Under the pieces are notes generated by a model. That model was not told the DNA's origin, did not search any database, and saw only the letters and a program-made list of their open reading frames with translations. From positions 1 through 52,798 of the forward strand of contig WAKH01000030.1 in NCBI GenBank assembly GCA_015523485.1: 52,798 bases of DNA, given 5' to 3'. This DNA is from Thermodiscus sp. GTDB taxonomy: Archaea; Thermoproteota; Thermoprotei_A; Sulfolobales; Acidilobaceae. Both the position numbers and the translations under genes were made by a program. Positions 1 to 9,423 of the stretch are shown here, one piece after another; positions within the stretch are counted from its first letter, which is position 1; each line of letters opens with the position of its first letter.

Positions 1-1
1 A

Positions 2-148
2 GCCTGTGGCACAAAGGTAGTCGTCGAGAAACTCCTTGTAAGAATAGTGGATGGAAAGATAAGAATATACGACATGTTAACAAAAGACCGAGAAATAATA
101 TACGCCAGGCCACAGCCGAGGCCGAGGCGTGGAAGAAGGCACAGATAA
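2..148 (+). CDS. 3' end of a truncated CDS (hypothetical, basic C-terminal tail)
   Basis: Open frame from base 2 to TAA at 146-148 (ACGTKVVVEKLLVRIVDGKIRIYDMLTKDREIIYARPQPRPRRGRRHR). Confidence 0.45.
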   Translation, partial: ACGTKVVVEKLLVRIVDGKIRIYDMLTKDREIIYARPQPRPRRGRRHR

Positions 149-223
149 CCCAGTGCATCCCTCATTTTATTTTATCCCTCACATGGATACCATAGAATAT
201 ACCGGGTCATCTCTTCATAGGAG

Positions 224-841
224 GTGCATGATAGAGAGTTGAGCCTACGAGGCTGGATAAACGATCTCAGAACAATCACAAGAATATACCAGGATGTAAA
301 GTCTATTGCAAGGAGAATGTTCATCACAAACTCCATAGACAGCATCATAGCCGCCCTAGGAGTCGGAGTAGGAGGATACACTCCAGAAGTCAACGCGAAG
401 CTACTAGCCATGAGCATAATAGGTGGAGGCGTGGCAATGGGATTCATCAGCGCCACGCTAGGAGTCTACTTGTCCGAGAGGGCTGAGAGACTCAGGGAGT
501 TCAAGGACCTCGAGAAGAAGCTGGCAGCGAGCCTAAAGGAAAGCGTCCATTGGAAAGCAGCTAGACTAGTCCCAATCTACGTGGCTCTATGGAGTGGTTT
601 TGGCGCGGTGATCTTCCCACTATTGATTGCACTACCATTCGCGATGGCTGGGCTAGGAATTATCTCCAATCCAACAGCATATCACGGATCCCTCTCGGTA
701 GGATTATTGTCAATGGGGTTCCTTGGATTGTACTTGTCTAGGGTGAGTGGAGAAAACCCGTTACACTCCCTGGCAAGGACGCTCGCTATGGGAGTGTTGG
801 CTATAGTATTGGTATCCATGCTGAGATTCATAGTAATCTAG
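224..841 (+). CDS. Membrane protein, VIT1/CCC1-like or TIGR00267-type family
   Basis: 205 aa, GTG start, several hydrophobic segments, motif NSIDSIIAALGVGVGGY. Confidence 0.6.
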   Translation: MHDRELSLRGWINDLRTITRIYQDVKSIARRMFITNSIDSIIAALGVGVGGYTPEVNAKLLAMSIIGGGVAMGFISATLGVYLSERAERLREFKDLEKKLAASLKESVHWKAARLVPIYVALWSGFGAVIFPLLIALPFAMAGLGIISNPTAYHGSLSVGLLSMGFLGLYLSRVSGENPLHSLARTLAMGVLAIVLVSMLRFIVI

Positions 842-2085
842 GCCCACACAGTCTTGTCTGAGACCATAGTGTAGAATATCCCGACTAGTTTCTTCAACTC
901 GTCTAGGCTTATGTACTCGTCGGGGGCATGAGCCACCTCTCCTCCAGGACCATAGGATAGCGTCTTAACCCCCCTGCTGGTATAGTATCTCAAGTCTAGG
1001 CCTCCCGGACATACGATAGGCTCATTCACACTCACTCCATGTATTGAAGCAGCCTTAACTAGAGCGCGATATAGCTCTCCCGGCTCGTTAATGGCTGGCT
1101 CCATCATAGCGGTATATTCTACAGTATAATCTAGGCCCAGGCCGTGTCCAACCCATCTTAGGACGGCCTCGAACTCCTTCTTGACCTCGTCAACAGTCTC
1201 TTCCGGTATAAGCCTTCTATCTATGGTGAAGTAGAACTCTCCCGGCACCTGGTTCGTCTTACCTCCGCCAGTAACGCCTGCTTCGCCTCCAATCATGATA
1301 GTCGGGTGCATCGACTCCTCTGGTATAGTCTTGTACTTACTCCTCTTCCGCGACAATATCGGTGTATAAGCTGATAATAGTTCAAGAGATAATCGGGCTC
1401 CGAGGAGGAATGCGTTCTTCCCCCTCCACGGCGTGCTTCCATGTGCGTTGGCTCCTTTAACCTTCACTTTAGCCCATAACAATCCTTTGTGCCCATGCCA
1501 GGGATGGTTCAGCCCGCTTGGCTCCGGTATTATAACATAGTCTGGCAGGTTTCTGGCGAGTACCTCCTCTACGAGGTAACCAGTCCCGCACTCACCACCT
1601 ATCTCCTCATCCGGTACAAATGCGAGTTCGATATCGTGGTAGGGCTGAGAACCTGACTCGTGGACAGCATACACGGCTCCCATGACCGCCGCGATTCCCC
1701 CTTTCATATCAATAGCTCCTCTACCATAGAGTCTTCCATCCTTGATGACTGGCTTGAAGGGGTCTGTCACCGTCCAGCCCTGGCCTCCAGGGACCACATC
1801 GTAGTGACCGTTGAAGTGTATCCTCTTACCTGATAGTCCCTTCACTCTTCCGAGAACAATGTATCGAGGATTCTCCCCAGCCGATTTACAGTTCCTGGAT
1901 TGATAGCTCTTGGGAACCTCGATTACCTCAACGGAGTCAGCGATCCTTGAGAGCTCCTTATAGAGGAGGTCGCTTATCTTATCATAGTTCTCCCCGCTAG
2001 GAGATACGCTTGGTATCTCGATAAGCTTCTTCAAGAGATCAACCGAGTACTCGTATCCTCTATCAGCTAGGCTGGTTACATCCAA
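838..2085 (-). CDS. M20 family metallopeptidase (ArgE/DapE-like deacylase)
   Basis: Motifs GHYDVVP, GRGAIDMKGG, PDEEIGGECGTG typical of M20. Confidence 0.85.
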   Translation of the reverse strand: MDVTSLADRGYEYSVDLLKKLIEIPSVSPSGENYDKISDLLYKELSRIADSVEVIEVPKSYQSRNCKSAGENPRYIVLGRVKGLSGKRIHFNGHYDVVPGGQGWTVTDPFKPVIKDGRLYGRGAIDMKGGIAAVMGAVYAVHESGSQPYHDIELAFVPDEEIGGECGTGYLVEEVLARNLPDYVIIPEPSGLNHPWHGHKGLLWAKVKVKGANAHGSTPWRGKNAFLLGARLSLELLSAYTPILSRKRSKYKTIPEESMHPTIMIGGEAGVTGGGKTNQVPGEFYFTIDRRLIPEETVDEVKKEFEAVLRWVGHGLGLDYTVEYTAMMEPAINEPGELYRALVKAASIHGVSVNEPIVCPGGLDLRYYTSRGVKTLSYGPGGEVAHAPDEYISLDELKKLVGIFYTMVSDKTVWA

Positions 2086-2208
2086 GACACTCCACCACAG
2101 GATTCGATTACTGTTGAGGGGAGTGAGGTGGCTATAATGATTTGCATGGGTGTTAAGCGGCTATAGGAACAACTAGGTCGAATAGAGGCTGTACGGCCTC
2201 TTCCAGTA

Positions 2209-2243
2209 CGCCCCCGGGAGGCGCCTGCCTCCCCCCGGGGGCG
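2209..2243. repeat. GC-rich hairpin between the AdoMetDC-like gene stop and the M20 gene
   Basis: Perfect 10-bp inverted repeat CGCCCCCGGG (2209-2218)/CCCGGGGGCG (2234-2243). Confidence 0.8.
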
Positions 2244-2247
2244 ATTC

Positions 2248-2634
2248 CTATTCCAGGCTTCTGTCGAAGTAGCCGGTCTCTACCTTCTCAGGCTGTAGTG
2301 CTTCTACGATGTAGTTGAAGGCTGCATATGGGTCTGTGTGGCTTCCACAGCTGTATACGTCTACGGTTGCGAAGTTGTACTCTGGCCATGTATGGATGGT
2401 GATGTGGCTCTCGAGGATCACAGCCACAATACTCACTCCCTCACCAATCTTCCACGATTTTACATCGAGAATCGTCATATTCCCGAGCTCCGCAGCGTTT
2501 CTAACGATCTCCTCCAAGCGGTGTGGGTCTCTTAGGACGTCATTGTTGCGGCAGTTTATGAGGTTGCCGTACACATGCTTCCCTACTACTCTTGCCTCAT
2601 CGTATCTTGCTAGCTGCATCTCCATAGTAATCAC
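2248..2634 (-). CDS. S-adenosylmethionine decarboxylase proenzyme family (AdoMetDC or the related crenarchaeal arginine decarboxylase)
   Basis: [25 protein letters not shown] pyruvoyl-processing motif. Confidence 0.85.
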   Translation of the reverse strand: MITMEMQLARYDEARVVGKHVYGNLINCRNNDVLRDPHRLEEIVRNAAELGNMTILDVKSWKIGEGVSIVAVILESHITIHTWPEYNFATVDVYSCGSHTDPYAAFNYIVEALQPEKVETGYFDRSLE

Positions 2635-2669
2635 CCCCCTTTATAACCCCCTGCAATAGAGAGGGGGGT
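2633..2669 (-). promoter_or_regulatory. Putative promoter of the AdoMetDC-like gene, TATA-like element flanked by an 8-bp inverted repeat
   Basis: ACCCCCCT (2633-2640) / AGGGGGGT (2662-2669) around TTATAA. Confidence 0.45.
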
Positions 2670-2759
2670 AATTGTAACAAATTAAAGTTTGACCTCCCTC
2701 AACCTGGATTATCTAGCGAGCCGAGGACGACTGGCACCCGGAAAGGATGGTGCTGATGA

Positions 2760-3677
2760 TTGCTTAGCACGCTGAACACTATGTGGAGCGACCTAGTAGG
2801 GTTCACTAAAGTTATCGGGGGAGGCATAGTCCCATACCTAGCCGCTGTCACAGTTTACATCGCTAGTTCACTAGTCTGGGGGACCCGCTGGTACATAATC
2901 CTACGGAGGCTTGGTAGTAGGGTGTCCTTCAAGAACGTCTATACCGCTATAATGGGTGGCATCCTCTTCAACAACATCACGCCCACCCTTAAGTTGGGAG
3001 GCGAGGGTTTCAGGGCAGCATGGCTGAGGCTCACCGAGGACGTGCCTACGGAGAGGTCGCTTCTATCAATCCTCTATGAGAGGGTAACAGAGGTACCGGG
3101 GGTAGTTATAGTAGCCCTTATAGCAATACTATCCGGGCTAGGCAACTACCTAGGGATAAACTACCTGCCAGCAATAGTCCCCTTCATACTCACGTCATCA
3201 TGGATCCGTAACAAGATCGATGAGGTTAGGGATAGGCTTCGCGGGGACGTGTCGAGTCTCCTAAGAGACTGGCGCCTCACCATACAGGCAACACTCCTCA
3301 GCGTAATCCTTTGGTTTATGGATATGCTAAGATTCTATCTGATCGCGCTTGCAGTCGGCGTACACTTATCCATTGGCGCCGTCGCTCTATTATCCGTCTC
3401 CTACCTAGTACTGAGTTTTGGACCGACACCTGCGGGCATTGGTTTCGTGGAAGGAGGATTAACGGGGCTCCTGGTAGGGCTTGGGGTCCCTGTTGGTAGT
3501 GCTGGGCTAATCGTCTTAGGAGAGCGCCTTATTTCAAGCGTTTTATCAAGCCTCCTAGGACTACTCCTGGTAACGGTTAGAGGAGGCATTAAATTATTCA
3601 AGGAGGCTTCGAGGATAGCTAGGGAGGAGCAAAGAATTGGAAAATCTAAGGATAGTGCTAGCATCGGACTGGTATAG
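2760..3677 (+). CDS. Flippase-like / lysylphosphatidylglycerol synthase TM family (UPF0104)
   Basis: ~300 aa polytopic protein with LSFGPTPAGIGFVEGG motif. Confidence 0.75.
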   Translation: MLSTLNTMWSDLVGFTKVIGGGIVPYLAAVTVYIASSLVWGTRWYIILRRLGSRVSFKNVYTAIMGGILFNNITPTLKLGGEGFRAAWLRLTEDVPTERSLLSILYERVTEVPGVVIVALIAILSGLGNYLGINYLPAIVPFILTSSWIRNKIDEVRDRLRGDVSSLLRDWRLTIQATLLSVILWFMDMLRFYLIALAVGVHLSIGAVALLSVSYLVLSFGPTPAGIGFVEGGLTGLLVGLGVPVGSAGLIVLGERLISSVLSSLLGLLLVTVRGGIKLFKEASRIAREEQRIGKSKDSASIGLV

Positions 3678-4932
3678 ACCCAGGAAAGGCGGGGTTGAGA
3701 CGGCCATATACAATATAGCGCAAACCCTCCTTAGACACGGTCATGAGCCGATAATCGTTACCCATCAGAACCGAGAGCTCCCGGACCCTGAACCCCTAGA
3801 GTATGATGATGGGGTCCCCGTGGTTAGATTCAAGGTCCCTATAAAGGGAGACGACTATACTACCAGCAGAAAGGCCGCGGTCCTCCTACACGACTTCCTG
3901 AAGCATAATGCGGTGGACGTCGTCCACGGACACTCGATGGTTTCACCATTTGCTATGATAGCTATACATGTAGCGAAGGGATTCCTTGGGATACCAACTG
4001 TTGCTACTCATCATAGCTTGATAGCCGAGGATCTTAATCCGATTCATAGGCTCATGATCAGATATGGAGCCTCTCGGGTCGACGTGTTAACGGCCGTGTC
4101 GAGCGTGTCGAAAAGGGATCTCGAGGAAATAGTAGGTAGACAAGTAGAATTGGCGTATAATTGCCTTGACTTGAATGAGTGGCTGGACGCTGATGGAATA
4201 GACTTGGAGGGCGATCCCATACTTCTATTCGTCTCTAGGCTCACAGAGAGGAAGAATCCCCTGCTCGCGTTGGAGGCGTTTAGGCGTGTGTTGAGGGAGT
4301 CCCCTAAAGCCCGTTTGTATATCATAGGGTGGGGACCCCTGGAAGAGAAGGTGAGGAGGTATATTTCCCTGAATAACCTTAAGGGCAAAGCAATACTCGT
4401 AGGTGGGCTGGAGAGGGAAGAGGTCAAGAAGTACATGGCATCCAGCGACATATTCCTAATGCCGGGTAGGAAGGAGGCCTTCTCCCTCGTCACGCTAGAG
4501 GCCCAGGCACACGGGTTGCCAGTCGTGGGGTTTAGAGATACTGGGGTCGAGGACATAATAGTTGATGAGGAGAATGGATACCTTGTCGAGACGGATGAGG
4601 AGTTCATAGAAAAAACAGTGCTTCTTTCATCGGATGAAGAGTTGAGGATCAAGTTCTCCGCCCACGCCAGGATAAACGCCAAGAGATTCGACTGCGATAG
4701 ACTCTATGAGAGGTACATGGAGATATACAGGTCGGCTCTCGACAACTGTTCTAGGGAGAAGAGATTCCTTCTTTATAGCCTGTTCAGACTAGCTAAACTC
4801 GACCCTGTAAAGCCCGGTGAATGGTGTGAGTCGAGAAAGCAGGAATACTACCAGCTGCCGCCTAAGAGGAGTTGTGTTCCTCACATTCGACGTAGAGCCA
4901 GACGCGCCACCATATCAGTCAGACAGCTATAG
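3637..4932 (+). CDS. Glycosyltransferase family 4
   Basis: N-term RPRKGGVETAIYNIAQTLLRHGH, C-term MPGRKEAFSLVTLEAQAHGLPVVG. Confidence 0.85.
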   Translation: MENLRIVLASDWYRPRKGGVETAIYNIAQTLLRHGHEPIIVTHQNRELPDPEPLEYDDGVPVVRFKVPIKGDDYTTSRKAAVLLHDFLKHNAVDVVHGHSMVSPFAMIAIHVAKGFLGIPTVATHHSLIAEDLNPIHRLMIRYGASRVDVLTAVSSVSKRDLEEIVGRQVELAYNCLDLNEWLDADGIDLEGDPILLFVSRLTERKNPLLALEAFRRVLRESPKARLYIIGWGPLEEKVRRYISLNNLKGKAILVGGLEREEVKKYMASSDIFLMPGRKEAFSLVTLEAQAHGLPVVGFRDTGVEDIIVDEENGYLVETDEEFIEKTVLLSSDEELRIKFSAHARINAKRFDCDRLYERYMEIYRSALDNCSREKRFLLYSLFRLAKLDPVKPGEWCESRKQEYYQLPPKRSCVPHIRRRARRATISVRQL

Positions 4933-5587
4933 AGGAGTCAAAGAGGGTATACCCTGGATCCTAGATTTTCTCGATAGCGTCGGCGTAAAGGCTACATTCT
5001 TCATCACGGGAGTTATTGCTAAACGATATCCCGAGTTAGTCAAAGAAATAGTGGGTAGGGGGCATGAAGTAGGGAGCCATGGTCTCGACCACTCACGCCT
5101 TGATAAGCTTCCCCGCGAGGAGGCCGTGAGAAACATACGTGAAAGCCTAAAGATCTTATGGAGGTTCTGTAACGTAAGGAGTTTCAGGGCCCCCAACCTC
5201 CAGCTCCCATCATACCTGATTCCTAGTCTAAGAGGTTTGGGGATCATTGTAGATTCCAGTGTAGCCGTTTACAAGAAGGGCCATATGAAGGCTCCAGGAT
5301 GGGTTGAGGGTATACTAAGGATTCCAGCAACGGTTACTAGTAGCACGATTAGGCTTCCAGGCGTGCTTGCGAGGAGGCTAACGCTTCCACACTCGAGACA
5401 GTTCCACGTACTCTTCTATCATCCATGGGAGTTCGTCAGGGTAAGGAGGAAACCCCTTTATCGCCCAGATATTTGGATGCGTACAGGGGACTATGCTAGG
5501 AGGATGCTCGAGGCTATCATCCAGGAGGCGTTGGAGAGAGGGTTCAAGTTTGAAAAACTAGGAGATGCCCCAAGTTTGTGTGGCTAA
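4817..5587 (+). CDS. Polysaccharide deacetylase (NodB-like)
   Basis: VFLTFDVEPD, GHEVGSHGLDHSRLD motifs; true start probably downstream of 4817. Confidence 0.85.
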   Translation: MNGVSRESRNTTSCRLRGVVFLTFDVEPDAPPYQSDSYRGVKEGIPWILDFLDSVGVKATFFITGVIAKRYPELVKEIVGRGHEVGSHGLDHSRLDKLPREEAVRNIRESLKILWRFCNVRSFRAPNLQLPSYLIPSLRGLGIIVDSSVAVYKKGHMKAPGWVEGILRIPATVTSSTIRLPGVLARRLTLPHSRQFHVLFYHPWEFVRVRRKPLYRPDIWMRTGDYARRMLEAIIQEALERGFKFEKLGDAPSLCG

Positions 5588-5605
5588 TCACGTATAATCC
5601 CGCTG

Positions 5606-6412
5606 GTGCACACAAAGGGTATTGCTGAGGGTGGAGATTTGGCGTCGGTAGGGTTGGGAGCGGTTACAGGCCTTTACTCTACTTACTCATTCCAATCAGC
5701 TATACTGATCGATAACAAGATAGTTTATGATAATGTCAAGAAGAGCCTGGAGGCATCCTCATCTGAGAGGGAAGGATACACGGGAGTGAGATCCGTCGTT
5801 GGAGGCTATAAGGATCTGAGGCTAGCCCTCGTACAGATCCCTCCCTATCCGCAGGCGGTTGTTGAGGTAGTCTCTGAACTGTACCTACTGGGTGCGAGAA
5901 GGATCATCTTGATAGGTAGAGGTTACAGGTTGTCTAGGAGGCTCCCACCAGATACTGTGTTGATCACGATGGGCGCCATACCCCGAGACGCGGTTTCGCA
6001 GAAGATAGCGCCTAGGGGAGCCCCTCTACTCGCGTCACAGCCGCTATACTCTAAGGTCAGAGGAATCGCTAGCCTAAGGTTCCCCGATATAGAATGGGTA
6101 CAGGGGCTAACCGTCACGCTTGATTCTCTCAGGATGAAGTGGGTTCTCCCCGAAGCCGAGGATCTGGTCGGTACTAGAGGCGTGTTCGTCGCCGATTCAC
6201 TTGTGGCTCCACTATATGCACTACAATACGAGTATGGTAACCTAGAGGCGGTAGCACTCATCACCGCGTTCAGACAATATAGTAGGGTCCCAACGCCTAT
6301 CGAATCACCAGCGGACGCGTATAGCAAGCTGTTGGATAAGGAGGCTAAGATACAGAATATACTATACACTGTTGCCCTAGAGGCCCTAGCGTCTAGGGGA
6401 GAGGAGGGCTAA
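5606..6412 (+). CDS. Nucleoside phosphorylase-like protein
   Basis: Overall layout resembles PNP/UDP family, key motifs degenerate. Confidence 0.45.
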   Translation: MHTKGIAEGGDLASVGLGAVTGLYSTYSFQSAILIDNKIVYDNVKKSLEASSSEREGYTGVRSVVGGYKDLRLALVQIPPYPQAVVEVVSELYLLGARRIILIGRGYRLSRRLPPDTVLITMGAIPRDAVSQKIAPRGAPLLASQPLYSKVRGIASLRFPDIEWVQGLTVTLDSLRMKWVLPEAEDLVGTRGVFVADSLVAPLYALQYEYGNLEAVALITAFRQYSRVPTPIESPADAYSKLLDKEAKIQNILYTVALEALASRGEEG

Positions 6413-6417
6413 CGCGT

Positions 6418-6630
6418 ATGAACGTACCGGACCAGGACAGGACAATGAGGGATATAATCGACGACATACTAGTCAGGTTCGAGATGCTAGAGAAAGAGCT
6501 ATACTCCTTCTCCAAGGAGGCCAGGTATAAGGGTAGGATTGCTAGGATAAGGGACTGGGTTGATGATATCCACGATTTATTGCTGGAGTTGAAGAAAGCC
6601 TCGGAGTCTAGTCAATCCTCTCAACAATGA
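6418..6630 (+). CDS. Small hypothetical, probably helical protein
   Basis: 70 aa ORF directly after the preceding gene. Confidence 0.5.
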   Translation: MNVPDQDRTMRDIIDDILVRFEMLEKELYSFSKEARYKGRIARIRDWVDDIHDLLLELKKASESSQSSQQ

Positions 6631-8035
6631 GGAGGGGCCCCTCCTTCCCTACTACTCTAACCCTTTCATCCGGCTTTATCACTCCACTCTTACTCACGGC
6701 CTTCCAGTATTCACCCTCTACTATCACGAAGCCTGGCTTGTCTTCCCCTATCTCATCTACTGCACGGCCTTCCTCACCAATGATACTCCACACTATCGGC
6801 TTCTTCTTCCTAACCTGTATAATCTTGTATACGATGAATGCAGTCAACACGGCGAAGCTTATCCCCACTCCATAAATTGCCTTTATGAGGGAACTCGCGT
6901 ATTCCGGCGAGATGGCGAAGCCGGTGCTTCCTAATGGTAGAAGGGCTATTCCAAGGACTATCATGGCTATACCCGTGCCGCCGATGACGCCGAAGCCTGG
7001 GGTGTAGAACTCTATGATTAACAGGAGTGCCCCTAGCCCCAATAGGATTAGGCTGGCCGTGTTGGGGTTAAATCCGGTTCCCACTAGGCCCATGACTAGG
7101 AGGAGTGCTCCTATAGCGGCTGAAGCGTAGTGTCCTGAGGCGAGGCCAAATAGTATGATCAGCATGCCCATCGAGACTAGTATTCCTGATAGCAGGGGGT
7201 CTGAGAGTGTGTGTAGAAGCGTTATCCTGGGGCCTGGAGGGATCTCCTCGTATTGCCCGTTAAGCTTGAGCAGTACTGTGCCGCCGCTTGGAAGCGCTAC
7301 TATAGAGCCATTTAACTGGTTTATCAAGTCTGGCATGTCTTTTGCTATCATGTCTATGACATGGTATCTTAGGGCCTCCTCCGCCCCATAATTATCGTTT
7401 TTCAGTATGAATCTCACCAGCGCTGTGGCGTTCCTACCCCTCGTTGCTCCATGCTCACACAATACTTTAATTATAGGATTAATTATTTTTGATTCATTTA
7501 TTGGTTCGTAGGCGCCGGTCGAGGGATTATAGGCTACTGGTTGCAGGGACCCTATTATAGTTCCAGGCTGCATTGCCGCGACATGCGTGGAGACTAGGAT
7601 TAGGGTCCCCGCGCTCTCAGCCCACTTATTCACTACGAAGCCAACTACAGGGACCCGGGCATTACTGATGTTTGTGACAATGTTCAATGCGGCATCGACA
7701 TATCCTCCTGGTGTATTGAGTCTGAGTACTAGGACGGCGTTGTCCTGCTCCGCCTTGGTTATCGCCGCCCTTACATAATCGGTCATTGCAGTATCTATTA
7801 CTCCGGTTACGTCTATGTAGTAGACCTTTGGACCTACAACCCTATCGTAGCCTGTATCATTGGGCATCAATCCATACTTCTTCTCTACGCTTCCACAATA
7901 TTTCTGGCCGAGATCTACTACATCCTGGGTGCTTGTCTTGTTCTCTTCCTGTGCAAGGGCTGTAAAGGCTATTGAAGCGACTATAACTACGAGTAGGATG
8001 AGGAGGATGGTTTTCCTCTTGTTGGCCCTGTTCAT
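6608..8035 (-). CDS. NfeD-type membrane-bound ClpP-class serine protease
   Basis: LRLNTPGGYVDAALNI and KWAESAGTLILVS motifs; paired with stomatin homolog. Confidence 0.9.
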   Translation of the reverse strand: MNRANKRKTILLILLVVIVASIAFTALAQEENKTSTQDVVDLGQKYCGSVEKKYGLMPNDTGYDRVVGPKVYYIDVTGVIDTAMTDYVRAAITKAEQDNAVLVLRLNTPGGYVDAALNIVTNISNARVPVVGFVVNKWAESAGTLILVSTHVAAMQPGTIIGSLQPVAYNPSTGAYEPINESKIINPIIKVLCEHGATRGRNATALVRFILKNDNYGAEEALRYHVIDMIAKDMPDLINQLNGSIVALPSGGTVLLKLNGQYEEIPPGPRITLLHTLSDPLLSGILVSMGMLIILFGLASGHYASAAIGALLLVMGLVGTGFNPNTASLILLGLGALLLIIEFYTPGFGVIGGTGIAMIVLGIALLPLGSTGFAISPEYASSLIKAIYGVGISFAVLTAFIVYKIIQVRKKKPIVWSIIGEEGRAVDEIGEDKPGFVIVEGEYWKAVSKSGVIKPDERVRVVGKEGPLLIVERID

Positions 8036-8039
8036 AACG

Positions 8040-8885
8040 TTACTCCCTTCTCTCCTTTTGTTTATTCACAGCTGATGCTACACCAATCATTTCAGCCGCC
8101 TGCTGTACACCGGTAGAGGAGCTTATCACTATGAGGTTCTTCTCCTTGGCTATCTCTACAAGCGTCTGTAGCTCTCTTAGCCTCAGAGCTGCTGGGTGTG
8201 TCTCGTAGAACATTGCTGCCTCGGCCATTATCTTTGCTGCTTGTCTCTCACCCTCTGCCTCGATTATCCTCGCCCTCCTCCACCTCTCGGCCTCTGCCTG
8301 TTTAGCCATGGCTCTTAGCATTGATTCGGGTAGCTTTACCTCCTTGAGAGTCACGGCAGTTACCTTTATGCCCCATGGGTCTGTTAGTACGTCGAGTATC
8401 TCTTGGAGCCTTTTGTTTATCTCTTCTCTCTTTGTGAGGAGGTCGTCTAACTCAACTTGGCCTATGACGTCTCTGAGTGTTGTCTGGGCTAGCATGAGTA
8501 CTCCGTAGTGGAAGTTCTCTATCTTTGTTACAGCCTTCACGGGGTCGAATACCTTATAGTATACTACTGCGTCGACTCCGACGGTGACGTTGTCCTTAGT
8601 GATAGTCCTCTGTTCTGGTACATCAGCCGTTACTATTCTGAGGTCTACTTTGATGAAGTTGTCTACGAAGGGGATTATGAAGAAGAGGCCGGGTCCCTTT
8701 GCTCCTAGGAGGCGGCCAAGCCTGAAGATCACTGCTCTCTCGTACTCTTTTACGACCTTTATGCTCATAGAGAGGAATATTAGTATTATAAACAGTATTA
8801 TTAGCAGTTGGACCAGCGATGTTGATAGGCTCGGCGCACTCGGCGCCTCAGCTGTTGCAAACATAAAGATTAACCAGTCAAGCAA
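8040..8885 (-). CDS. SPFH/stomatin/prohibitin family protein
   Basis: VKEYERAVIFRLGRLLGAKGPGLFFIIPFVD. Confidence 0.95.
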   Translation of the reverse strand: MLDWLIFMFATAEAPSAPSLSTSLVQLLIILFIILIFLSMSIKVVKEYERAVIFRLGRLLGAKGPGLFFIIPFVDNFIKVDLRIVTADVPEQRTITKDNVTVGVDAVVYYKVFDPVKAVTKIENFHYGVLMLAQTTLRDVIGQVELDDLLTKREEINKRLQEILDVLTDPWGIKVTAVTLKEVKLPESMLRAMAKQAEAERWRRARIIEAEGERQAAKIMAEAAMFYETHPAALRLRELQTLVEIAKEKNLIVISSSTGVQQAAEMIGVASAVNKQKERRE

Positions 8886-8982
8886 TCACGAGCACCTCAC
8901 TGCGTCAATGCAATACTCCAGCCTTTTATAGTTAAGATATAATCAATCCATATAACAATAAGGTATCCTGGAGGAATCGGAG

Positions 8983-9423
8983 TTGGCCAAGACCCCCGGC
9001 AAGGTCATCGCGTCTAGGCTGGAGAACGAGCTCGCCAACCTGTTATGGTCTATGGGCTATGCAGTGGTTAGGGGTCCCTCGAGCGGGTCCGGTGTGAGGA
9101 GGAGATACCAGCCGGATATAGTCGCGATAAAGAACGGAGTTGTACTAGTTATAGAGGTCAAGAAGGCGAGAGAGGGGAAGACAGTCTACATACCGGAGAG
9201 GCAGGTTAGGGGGCTGAAGGAGTTCGCCTCTAGGGCCAAGGGCCTCGCCCTGATAGCTGTGAGGATTGCTGGCCTTGGCTGGAGGATCCACAGGTTGGAG
9301 GATCTAGACTATACCAGGAACGGTAACGCTCGGATCGCGTCGCCGGAGTCGGGGTTGAAGATTGAGGTTTTCGACGAGCTCCTATTCCCCAAGTCACGTC
9401 GTATAACAGAGTGGACTGGTTAG
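8983..9423 (+). CDS. hjc: Archaeal Holliday junction resolvase Hjc
   Basis: RYQPDIVAIKNGVVLVIEVKKA nuclease core; TTG start. Confidence 0.85.
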   Translation: MAKTPGKVIASRLENELANLLWSMGYAVVRGPSSGSGVRRRYQPDIVAIKNGVVLVIEVKKAREGKTVYIPERQVRGLKEFASRAKGLALIAVRIAGLGWRIHRLEDLDYTRNGNARIASPESGLKIEVFDELLFPKSRRITEWTG

